DNA of 64,000 nt. Origin: Kaiparowitsia implicata GSE-PSE-MK54-09C. GTDB taxonomy: Bacteria > Cyanobacteriota > Cyanobacteriia > Elainellales > Elainellaceae. Location of the stretch: the NCBI GenBank assembly GCA_019359435.1, contig JAHHHI010000056.1:1-64000 (forward strand), read 5' to 3'. The notes below the pieces were generated by a model that did not search any database, was not told where the DNA came from, and worked only from the letters and a program-made list of their open reading frames with translations. Below are positions 36,426 to 43,474 of this stretch, one piece after another. Made by a program: the position numbers and the translations under genes. Each line of letters starts with the position of its first letter. Within the stretch, counting starts at the first letter, position 1.

Positions 36426-36476
36426 CGATGACGTAACTCGGCCGCACCCTGCGTTCGTGTCCCTTACCTCCTCGCT

Positions 36477-36503
36477 CCCTGCTGCGGCAGGGGGCTTTTT
36501 TTT
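36477..36503 (+). terminator. Intrinsic terminator of the DUF4912 gene
   Basis: CCCTGC (36477-36482) and GCAGGG (36487-36492) with a short loop, then GGC and a run of nine T. A textbook intrinsic terminator 50 bases past the stop. Confidence 0.88.
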
Positions 36504-36559
36504 GGACTGAGCTAGTGTGCCATGATAAGAAAATAAAGACTGGACACGGCAGAGTCACG

Positions 36560-37120
36560 ATGACGCCTGAAGACATTACACAATCCCTGCAATCTATGTT
36601 TGGCGATGCGGTGCAGGTGGCAGCGCCTGAATCGTGGCAGGTAGAGTTAGAAAATTTGCGATTGCTGGTGCTGCTGTCGGAGGATCAAAGCTGGGTGCGA
36701 TCGCTCGTCTCTATAGCACCGGCAGAGGCTGCTCAGCCCTATCTGGCGCAGTTGCTAGAAGCCAATTTTGATGAGACTCAAGAGGTTCGCTATGCCCTGC
36801 ATCAAGGGGTGCTGTGGGGCGTGTTTCAGCATAATGTAGCGAGTCTGTCTCCGGCAGATTTTCATGGGGCGATCGCCCGCCTCATCACGCTACAACAGCA
36901 GGGGCTAGAGGACAGCTTCGACCGCCTAGCCGAGGGGCAAGTTCGCCAGATCATCCGTGCAGCCAAGCAGCAGGGCCAAAGTCTAGATTCCACCCTGCAA
37001 ACCCTACAGCGGTTTTATGATGAAGGCGTCATGGGAGGCACCGAGGCATCGGCGCAGGAGCGAGAACAAGTGCTCGACGCTTGGCGCTATCAGCTCGATC
37101 GCTTTTGGAATCAGGATTGA
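36560..37120 (+). CDS. Conserved cyanobacterial protein, chaperone-like (CesT/YbjN fold)
   Basis: 186 residues. The N-terminal 130 residues (LRLLVLLSEDQSWVRSLVSIAPAEAAQPYLAQLLEANF, ending YALHQGVLWGVFQH) look like the alpha/beta fold of type III secretion chaperones and YbjN. The C-terminus is helical (IIRAAKQQGQSLDSTLQTLQRFYDEG). ATG 36560 (MTPEDITQ) is preferred to an upstream start at 36515. Widely present in cyanobacteria without type III secretion, so a secretion role is not implied. Function unknown. Confidence 0.68.
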   Translation: MTPEDITQSLQSMFGDAVQVAAPESWQVELENLRLLVLLSEDQSWVRSLVSIAPAEAAQPYLAQLLEANFDETQEVRYALHQGVLWGVFQHNVASLSPADFHGAIARLITLQQQGLEDSFDRLAEGQVRQIIRAAKQQGQSLDSTLQTLQRFYDEGVMGGTEASAQEREQVLDAWRYQLDRFWNQD

Positions 37121-37357
37121 TTGATCTATTGATTGCTCAGCGGCAATTGCCGCACTGCTTTTGGATTAAACTGCAGTCTGACTGGCAAACCGTTGAGGAT
37201 TGCGGTCGAAGGTCAGTTATACAGCTTCAGTTATTGATTGGGACAGCCGTTGAGTCACATCTGTGCAGTGAGAGTCAAGTACCCTCCAGTTAGGTAAGGA
37301 GTAATTCTAATTGCGCCTGATAATAGTGATCATGTCAACGAGGGGAGTTGCCAAACT

Positions 37358-38038
37358 ATGAAAATTGGGATTATCGGCAGTGGGAATATGGGACGCTCTC
37401 TGGGGGCGCTATGGGCAGAACAAGGTCACGCGGTTTTCTTCGGTGCTCGGACAAAAGAGAAAGGGCAGTCAGTCGCCACATTTGTTGAACGTGGTACGCA
37501 GGGTGGCACAAACGATGAAGCAGCAATTTTTGGTGATGTCCTGCTGTATACAGTACGAGGTGTAAATCCTGCCCAGGTGCTTACTTCAGTTGAAGTTCTA
37601 TCTGGCAAAATCTTAATTGACTGCAACAATTTCGAGATTCCAGGGGGGTTCGAGTTTTCACCGATTGTGCAGTCACTTGCCGAAAAATTAGCTTCAGAAG
37701 TTCCCAATGCAAGGATTGTAAAAGCCTTTAATACAATGGCTCAGGAAGTTTTTGAACTTGCACCCAGACCACTCAAGGATTATCAAGTTTCCGTCTTTGT
37801 TTGTGCTGATGATACCGAAGCTCGTAAAGCGGTCATGCAATTAGCTGAGGATATCGGATTTGCTCCCGTTGACTGCGGAGAGTTACGTCATGCTCGTTTA
37901 GTTGAGGGATTAGGAGACTTTATCCGATTCATGATCATCGGTCAGTTACGAAATCCTTATGCCACTATTTCTGTTAATGTTTTGCCTTCAGCATCAGGGC
38001 AACGATTAGGTGGGCGGCAAGCATCTAACCTTTCATAG
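37358..38038 (+). CDS. NADPH-dependent F420 reductase-like NAD(P)-binding protein
   Basis: 226 residues, one Rossmann domain plus a C-terminal helical cap. The dinucleotide loop is IGIIGSGNMGRSLG, followed by VFFGARTKEKG (the Arg favours NADPH) and later ILIDCNNFEIPGG and RIVKAFNTMAQEVF. Related to archaeal Fno and bacterial COG2085 proteins, which lack F420 in most bacteria. The gene is noticeably AT-richer, with different codon use, than its neighbours, and lacks HIP1 copies. An attC-like site starts 19 bases past its stop, so it looks like an integron-type cassette. Confidence 0.82.
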   Translation: MKIGIIGSGNMGRSLGALWAEQGHAVFFGARTKEKGQSVATFVERGTQGGTNDEAAIFGDVLLYTVRGVNPAQVLTSVEVLSGKILIDCNNFEIPGGFEFSPIVQSLAEKLASEVPNARIVKAFNTMAQEVFELAPRPLKDYQVSVFVCADDTEARKAVMQLAEDIGFAPVDCGELRHARLVEGLGDFIRFMIIGQLRNPYATISVNVLPSASGQRLGGRQASNLS

Positions 38039-38056
38039 ATGAGGAGCGCACACGCT

Positions 38057-38142
38057 GTATAACAATTCGCTTGGAGCGGACTGATGAAATATCTTGGTGT
38101 TGAATTCAAGGTCATTTTCAGCCGCTCAAGCGAACCGTTAAC
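38057..38142 (+). other. Probable orphan integron attC site
   Basis: 86 bases with the folded architecture of attC. Left GTATAAC, AA, TTCGCTTGGAGCGG (38057-38079) faces right CCGCTCAAGCGAA, CC, GTTAAC (38122-38142). The inner boxes pair over 13 bases, except that the left one has one extra G, as expected of the extrahelical base in L''. A 2-base mismatch separates the outer and inner boxes, like the unpaired central spacer. The central 42 bases can pair partly (CTGATGAAAT with ATTTTCAG). The outer R' box (GTTAACC) fits GTTRRRY poorly. Inference from structure only. Confidence 0.6.
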
Positions 38143-38241
38143 CGTCAAGACTACCCCTATTCAGGTGGCGCAGGTCGAAGGGTAGGATTGCTAGACCTGT
38201 CCGCTGAGCCAAGGGCTGGAAGTCCAAGGCTCAAAGCCGAA

Positions 38242-38296
38242 ATCCTCTGAAGAGGATGCTCGTCTAGCCTCAAACCTCAGTCTGCTTCAGCAGACT
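38242..38296. repeat. Two short hairpins downstream of the attC-like site
   Basis: ATCCTCT/AGAGGAT (38242-38248 with 38251-38257) and AGTCTGCT/AGCAGACT (38279-38286 with 38289-38296), both with two-base loops. They lie between the attC-like site and palindromic element R3. No coding frame covers them. Role unknown; possibly remnants of further mobile repeats or a small structured RNA. Confidence 0.4.
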
Positions 38297-38307
38297 TCAG
38301 CGGTAAG

Positions 38308-38435
38308 CTAACGTCAGTTTGGGTTAAGAGGGTTTTGGGGCATCGCGCGTCGCGCGATGCCCCAAAACCCTTAATGTGCCGTGCGCGACGCGCACGGCAC
38401 ATTAAGGGTTTGAGCTTATCCCGAACTCAGGTTAA
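38308..38435. repeat. Palindromic element R3, two-stem copy (about 128 bp)
   Basis: Ends CTAACGTCAGTTTGGGTTAAG and CTTATCCCGAACTCAGGTTAA face each other as imperfect inverted repeats. Inside are two perfect stems: 38329-38348 with 38352-38371 (AGGGTTTTGGGGC type) and 38371-38387 with 38389-38405 (TTAATGTGCCGTGCGCG and complement). The first stem nearly repeats the one at 10897-10939. No target duplication can be read. Confidence 0.7.
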
Positions 38436-38571
38436 GCTAGGGAGTTGACTCCCTGCTGTTGTGGCCGGAGCCCCCAACTCAGAGCCGTCCTGGGGGTTTC
38501 CCCGCATTGATTGGTTACCTTAACAAGGGTACTGTCAAGATTAAAACCAGACCTTAGAATCTGCTGCTGCC

Positions 38572-39663
38572 CTAAGAGACTTTCTGGTCGTTTGCTGTAC
38601 CGTTCTCCGCAGACTGCTCAGCAGCTTTTTTTCTAGCAGACCGTTGGGTTCGAGATGACCTTCTTCCCTTGGCAGATGCGCTCCGCTTAGCAGACTGTCC
38701 GTTTTCGGGTGCCTGCTCCGCTTCTGATTCGTTAGGCTGCAACAGTTGATGGTAAAGAGCGTAGCGCCGCTCTGCATCAAGATAGAGCTGTCGTGTGCTG
38801 TCCCATTCGCTCAAGATTGCCTGCTCATTGTCACTCACGAGTTGGAGGAAATGCGTCATCGTCGTGCCTTTGGGCAATACATCCTTTATCAAGCTGCGCG
38901 TGACATGCAGATCTTGCAGATTCCCCAAGCTATCCTGCAAGCTTCTCAAGTCTTTCATCCAGGCTTTAAACGCAGCCCCATAAAAGGGGGCAAAAAACTC
39001 TGCCTGGTAGCGCACATGCTTACAGGCTTTGCGCAGATCATGCAGGATTGGCGCTGTCGCTTGGGAAAACTCAGCCGCTGGTAGCAGCCAGCCAGGATGC
39101 AGGAGCGATCGCGCCATTAGGGGCGTCAGCAAATCGGGTAAAAGCGTTTGCATGGGCATTTGGGCGATCGCCGTCACCCGAGGATGCATCAGCCAGTTTT
39201 CGTAAGCCGTTTTTAAATCTTGGTAGCGCGGCTTTGACAGCACCTCGGTAGAACCTGCAAGGGCTTTGCGACGCTGCTGCTGCAATTGGGCGATCGCCTC
39301 AGTCAAGTGGCGCTGCTCAGCCCCCGTTAGATGCGGCTGGTAATCGGTTTGCAACGAGTCAATCTGCACATCCAGATCGCGCAGTTTGCCCAGAACTTTG
39401 GTGAGCTTGCGCACCCGTTGCGCCTTAGCAGACTTGGGCAGCTCAATCGCATCTGCAAACACTTGCAGCACCGTATACAAGCGACGGCTTCCGACCCGCA
39501 TTTGATGCAGATACTCTGGATCGCGATCCGCTACAACAGCCGCTTCTTGCTCCACCATATGGTGAAATTGCTCGTCAATCATCCGATGGGCAAATTCGCC
39601 CAAATTCATCTGCTGGATGGTCGAGGCAGGGACGCTTGCGGCGCCGCGCTGTTTTTTACTCAT
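38572..39663 (-). CDS. CHAD-domain protein
   Basis: 363 residues. CHAD proteins are helical bundles with conserved histidines that bind polyphosphate. Marks: EYLHQMRVGSRRLYTVLQVF (the His plus Arg pattern), LRDLDVQIDSL, and the second half's ILHDLRKACKHVRYQAEFF and LQDSLGNLQDLHV. There is no CYTH phosphatase domain. The last 45 residues are a basic Ser/Arg/Ala tail with no fold. ATG at 39661-39663 is the natural start. Polyphosphate binding is inferred from the family. Confidence 0.87.
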   Translation of the reverse strand: MSKKQRGAASVPASTIQQMNLGEFAHRMIDEQFHHMVEQEAAVVADRDPEYLHQMRVGSRRLYTVLQVFADAIELPKSAKAQRVRKLTKVLGKLRDLDVQIDSLQTDYQPHLTGAEQRHLTEAIAQLQQQRRKALAGSTEVLSKPRYQDLKTAYENWLMHPRVTAIAQMPMQTLLPDLLTPLMARSLLHPGWLLPAAEFSQATAPILHDLRKACKHVRYQAEFFAPFYGAAFKAWMKDLRSLQDSLGNLQDLHVTRSLIKDVLPKGTTMTHFLQLVSDNEQAILSEWDSTRQLYLDAERRYALYHQLLQPNESEAEQAPENGQSAKRSASAKGRRSSRTQRSARKKAAEQSAENGTANDQKVS

Positions 39664-39948
39664 GGGCCTTGATAGAATTGATGCCCCTCATCGCTACCGT
39701 ACTGATAGTTGCAATAACTCACCAGAATGGTTGGCGAGAAGAACGTTGTCAGAGCCTACCAGCATAATCTATTTAACTAAAGGTTAAACCCCTCTTAAGG
39801 TTATGGGCCGCTATTTGTAATATATAGATACTTTTGAGAGCTTCTTACCCGGTTAGAACTGCCCATTTGGGAACAGGATGAACGCGTGCTGTTCTAAAGT
39901 ATCGTCTGTTCTAAAATGTCGAGGCCTACTATTCAGGGTATTGTGCGT

Positions 39949-40521
39949 CTATTGCTCAAACCGTCGCATCAAGTAAGCCACGCCAAAATCTCCATTGGGG
40001 TGCTGCGCCAGCTGATCTGCGAGGTCAAACACTTGATGAGCCAACTCTTCCCCTAGTTTTTCGACTGTGGCCCGGCGTTCTCGGTCGGCATATTCACGAT
40101 CGCGCGATCGCATTTGCCAATCTGGGGTGAACAGGTGCTCCACCGCAACATGCAGCCCCAACTGCTCCAACACAGCCCACTCACCGCGATCGCACCAAAT
40201 ACCGCCACACTGCACACAGCGCTCTACATAAAACTGCGGCTTCACCCCAATGCGCGCTCGCGCAAGGTAGCTGCCACAGTCAGGGCATAGGCCACCCTGG
40301 GCGTCTTTAGGAGACGGCACATAGCCCACATCCAAATCAGCCGGAACTGGTTCTATTTCCCGAGACGGCAAGTCTTGTTGCCAGGATGTATAGTCTTCAA
40401 TCGAGACCCAGGTGCCGTCGCAAGCTGAGCACTGGTGCGCAGCTAAATTTCCTGACAGCGTGATGGGGTGAAGTTGCTCTCCCTTGTCCTTTGGGCACTG
40501 CACGATGCGTCCTCCAAGCAA
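39949..40521 (-). CDS. Zinc-ribbon (TFIIB-type) protein
   Basis: 190 residues with two zinc-ribbon modules of the zf-TFIIB type. The first is CPKDKGEQL... with HQCSACDGTWVSIEDY; the second is LCPDCGSYLARARIG with ERCVQCGGIWCDRGEW. The cysteine pairs are complete in both. A helical C-terminal part (RATVEKLGEELAHQVFDLADQL) follows. Start either ATG 40519-40521 or GTG six codons later. Found in many cyanobacteria; function unknown. Confidence 0.8.
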   Translation of the reverse strand: MLGGRIVQCPKDKGEQLHPITLSGNLAAHQCSACDGTWVSIEDYTSWQQDLPSREIEPVPADLDVGYVPSPKDAQGGLCPDCGSYLARARIGVKPQFYVERCVQCGGIWCDRGEWAVLEQLGLHVAVEHLFTPDWQMRSRDREYADRERRATVEKLGEELAHQVFDLADQLAQHPNGDFGVAYLMRRFEQ

Positions 40522-40545
40522 TGGGATCTATTAAATCATCTTGGT

Positions 40546-40660
40546 GTTAGAACCTTCGCTTGGGCTAAGAAGGTTTTGGGGCACGGTGCGTTGCGTGCTG
40601 CGGCAAAACCCACAAGGTATAAGGTATTAAGCCATATCAAGCATTTAAGCGAATCTTAAC
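40546..40660. repeat. Degenerate palindromic element, R3-related
   Basis: Left GTTAGAACCTTCGCTTGGGC and right TTAAGCGAATCTTAAC are inverted repeats with gaps. The interior AAGGTTTTGGGGCAC recalls the R3 stem (GGGTTTTGGGGC) but its partner arm is only partly kept (GGCAAAACCC). About 115 bases. A one-sided, similar start (GTAACGTTCGCTTGAG) occurs near 56960. Confidence 0.5.
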
Positions 40661-40710
40661 TTGAAGCGGGTTGACCCATGGCTGCGGCCTGCGTGGAAGG
40701 CCCAAAATCT

Positions 40711-40750
40711 AATCCCCATTCTTCGGTGCATGCACCGAAGGATGGGGATT
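40711..40750 (-). terminator. 40-base near-perfect palindrome, likely terminator
   Basis: AATCCCCATTCTTCGGTGCA (40711-40730) is followed directly by its near complement (40731-40750), two mismatched positions in 20. It is 72 bases past the stop of the minus-strand phasin-like gene, whose transcript it would terminate. The right part ends GGGGATTGAAAC, like many CRISPR repeats, but there is only one copy. Confidence 0.5.
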
Positions 40751-40821
40751 GAAACGGCTGTCCAACGCTCTGATTCAGCCCGTTATGCTCGGATGATACT
40801 CGGATGATGCTCAGATGCCGC

Positions 40822-41256
40822 CTAATCGCGCTTGAGGCGACGCAGCTCGTCTTGCAACTGCGCAACCTGGCGACGCAAATCCTCAGCGGCCTGCGACGTT
40901 GACCCTGTTTCTACCGATGGGGTTGTGCCTGTAGCGGGGGAAGTGGGCTGTGCAGCAGAACTGGTTGAGGCACCATCGATGGGTTCATCATCGGTGAGAA
41001 TTTCGATGCGTCGTGGCTCTGATGGGGCTGAACTGGCATCAGGAGAAACGGGCTGTTGAGCACGCTGCATCATCTCTTCGACCATGCGCTTGGCCTCGTC
41101 TGCTGTAATTTCGCCCCGCGCCACCAGCTCATCTGCTAGCTTTTGGGCTTGCGATCGCACCTCAGCCAGGGTTCCGCCTGCCCGTTCGCCCGCATAAGAC
41201 GCTAGGCCTACTCCTAAATAAAATGCTTTTTGCACTAGATTGCTAAAATCCGCCAT
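40822..41256 (-). CDS. Phasin-family-like protein
   Basis: 144 residues. The N-terminal 80 residues match small cyanobacterial phasin-like proteins (MADFSNLVQKAFYLGVGLAS, ERAGGTLAEVRSQAQKLADEL, ITADEAKRMVEEMMQRAQQ), which are helical and associate with polyhydroxyalkanoate granules in some bacteria. The middle is a Ser/Thr/Pro-rich linker; the end is a short coiled coil (AAEDLRRQVAQLQDELRRLKRD). ATG at 41254-41256 is preferred: a frame extending to 41322 has an unrelated leader. No phaC synthase in the window, so granule binding is only inferred. Confidence 0.78.
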   Translation of the reverse strand: MADFSNLVQKAFYLGVGLASYAGERAGGTLAEVRSQAQKLADELVARGEITADEAKRMVEEMMQRAQQPVSPDASSAPSEPRRIEILTDDEPIDGASTSSAAQPTSPATGTTPSVETGSTSQAAEDLRRQVAQLQDELRRLKRD

Positions 41257-41793
41257 GACAAACCTACTCCCCTTTATGCAGCGGCTGATGACACCTTTAG
41301 GATAAGGAAAAATTGCAACCATTGCCCATTACGGATATCCCCAGCGGTAGGTATGCCTGGCGGCGATCAGTCAGTAGGCTTAAGCAGGAGAGGGTTGCAG
41401 TGGCCCACGGGGCCGATTATGGCGGGGCAAGCAGATGCCGGGGAGGCTCATCCTCTCTATGCCCTAGCCTAACGGCAAAAGGGTCGTTTTGCGAGATGCC
41501 TCTTACCCACCCATAGGTTCCATTAGGTTCCATATAGATCTATATAGGTTGCAGAGGAATAGGTTGCAGAGGAACTATGCGGAATCGGCGCCGTGTGAGA
41601 TAAATAAACAGATTGGCGCAGGGCTAGCAATTCTGTATGGTTGTGGTTGTGTGCAGGCTTTGCCGCTCAATGGACAGACCCAGCCCGTTCACGATGTGGC
41701 GTCGATGGGTCGGGCGATCGCCCCCAAGCGGTTTCTCCAACATTCTTCTAACCTCATTTTTTCAATCTTTAGTGTTATACAGGCGTTTGCCCT
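41257..41793. other. Intergenic region with a 15-base tandem repeat
   Basis: About 540 bases between the divergent phasin-like gene and malQ. TAGGTTGCAGAGGAA occurs twice in tandem (41545-41574), just after a palindrome-like TATAGATCTATATA. A HIP1-containing palindrome (GGGCGATCGCCC) is at about 41714-41725. Nothing looks like a gene. Promoters cannot be placed with certainty. Confidence 0.5.
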
Positions 41794-43347
41794 ATGCCGT
41801 TTCCTAGAACCAGCGGACTGTTGCTGCATCCCACCTCGCTTTCTAGCCCCTATGGCATTGGCGATTTGGGGCCTAGCGCTTACGAATTTGTAGATTTTTT
41901 GTGGGCCAGTGGCCAGCGCTATTGGCAGGTATTGCCGCTAGGGCCGACGGGATACGGCAACTCACCCTACATGTGCTATAGCGCGATGACGGGCAACCCG
42001 CTGCTGATCAGCCTGGAACGGCTGAAAGAGGGTGGGCTGCTCGATGCGGCTGACCTGGCAGAGCTGCCCCCCTATCCCGGTGACTGGGTTGATTATGATG
42101 TCGTGCGGGAGACGAAGATGCCGCTGCTGCAACGGGCCGCAGCTCGGTTCAAACAGCAAGCCACGCCAGGGCAGTGGCAGGAGTTTGAGTTATTTTGCGC
42201 CAGCCGCTCGTTTTGGCTGAATGACTATGCCCTGTTTATGACGCTCAAAGCCGTGAATGGCGGCAGTAGCTGGCACACGTGGGATGGGGCGATCGCCCAG
42301 AGAGACCCAACCGCCCTAGAAGAGTGGCGACTCAAGCTAAGCGACGACATCTTTTGCCAGAAGTTTTTTCAGTTCGAGTTTTTTCATCAGTGGCAATTGC
42401 TCAAGCGCTACGCAAACCAGCGCCAGATCGACATTATTGGCGATATTCCGATCTATGTCGCGCATGATAGTGCCGATGTGTGGGCCTTTCCACATCTGTT
42501 CCACCTGGATCTGGAAACGGGCTTGCCCCAGCTCATGGCGGGTGTGCCGCCCGACTATTTCAGTGATACTGGGCAGCTTTGGGGCAACCCGGTGTATCAC
42601 TGGGAGCGCATGCAAGCCACAGACTTTAAATGGTGGATTGAGCGATTTCAGGCAACGCTAGAATTTGTCGATATTGTGCGGATTGATCACTTTCGCGGCT
42701 TTTGCGCCTATTGGGCGGTGCCCCAAGGCGAAGAGACTGCCATGAATGGCGAGTGGCTCGAAGCGCCGGGAGTGGCGTTTTTTGAGAAACTGGAACAAAC
42801 TCTGGGTCGGCTGCCCATCCTCGCTGAAGATCTGGGCGTAATTACGCCCGATGTAGAAGCCCTGCGGGATCGGTTTCAGTTTCCGGGGATGAAGGTGCTG
42901 CAATTTGCCTTTGGTGGCGACCTTGATAATCCGTTTTTGCCGTTCAACTTTGAACGCAACTTTGTGGTGTATACCGGCACCCACGACAACGATACGACGC
43001 TAGGCTGGTATGACCAGCTGCCCGAGCATGAGCGGCAAAACCTAGCGCAGTATCTCGGTCTGTGGTCGCCAGACACGGTGCATTGGGATCTCATTCGGCT
43101 GGCGATGAGTTCGGTGGCAAACCAGGCGATCGTCCCGCTGCAGGATGTGCTGGGGCTCGGCGGCGACTGCCGCATGAATTTTCCTGGCAAGCCGGAAGGC
43201 AACTGGGGCTGGCGTTTAAAGCCAGGGCAGTTGAATGGGGACTTGAGCGATCGCCTGCATCACCTCACGAGAATCTACGGACGCAACCCTCAATCCCGCC
43301 ATGCTGAGGGCAATCCGCATCATCCCGACAACGCCTCATCGGACTAG
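41794..43347 (+). CDS. malQ: 4-alpha-glucanotransferase (amylomaltase)
   Basis: Glycoside hydrolase family 77; moves maltooligosaccharide units in glycogen/maltose metabolism. The classic opening is MPFPRTSGLLLHPTSL with SPYGIGDLG. Catalytic residues lie in IVRIDHFRGFCAYW (nucleophile Asp), LAEDLGVITPDV (acid/base Glu), and YTGTHDNDTTLGWY (third carboxylate). 517 residues, full length for bacterial MalQ. ATG 41794 is well supported by the conserved N-terminus. Convergent with the nitrate cluster. Confidence 0.96.
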   Translation: MPFPRTSGLLLHPTSLSSPYGIGDLGPSAYEFVDFLWASGQRYWQVLPLGPTGYGNSPYMCYSAMTGNPLLISLERLKEGGLLDAADLAELPPYPGDWVDYDVVRETKMPLLQRAAARFKQQATPGQWQEFELFCASRSFWLNDYALFMTLKAVNGGSSWHTWDGAIAQRDPTALEEWRLKLSDDIFCQKFFQFEFFHQWQLLKRYANQRQIDIIGDIPIYVAHDSADVWAFPHLFHLDLETGLPQLMAGVPPDYFSDTGQLWGNPVYHWERMQATDFKWWIERFQATLEFVDIVRIDHFRGFCAYWAVPQGEETAMNGEWLEAPGVAFFEKLEQTLGRLPILAEDLGVITPDVEALRDRFQFPGMKVLQFAFGGDLDNPFLPFNFERNFVVYTGTHDNDTTLGWYDQLPEHERQNLAQYLGLWSPDTVHWDLIRLAMSSVANQAIVPLQDVLGLGGDCRMNFPGKPEGNWGWRLKPGQLNGDLSDRLHHLTRIYGRNPQSRHAEGNPHHPDNASSD

Positions 43348-43412
43348 CAGAACCGAAGGCTAGCGCCAAGTTCTGAAGCTTAAGTTCTAAAAGATGAGGG
43401 CGCGGTGTTCCA

Positions 43413-43470
43413 GAACCTTTGATGTGCTGTGCATGAGGCGTACGGCACATGCACAGCACATCGAAGGTTC
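43413..43470. terminator. Convergent terminator between malQ and narB
   Basis: GAACCTTTGATGTGCTGTGC... (43413-43434) pairs with the complementary arm at 43449-43470, about 20 base pairs with one mismatch. It lies 66 bases past the malQ stop and ends 5 bases before the narB stop. The loop contains TACGGCACA, a motif also seen in the R3 stems (GCACGGCACATTAA) and the carA terminator. Confidence 0.75.
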
Positions 43471-43474
43471 GCTG

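Noticed and set aside
38308-38435. Second attC site
   Set aside because: The right outer box GTTAAGC fits GTTRRRY, but there is no extrahelical base and the middle is two long perfect stems, unlike attC.
40711-40750. CRISPR repeat
   Set aside because: Only one copy, no spacers, no leader or cas gene. Treated as a palindrome or terminator.
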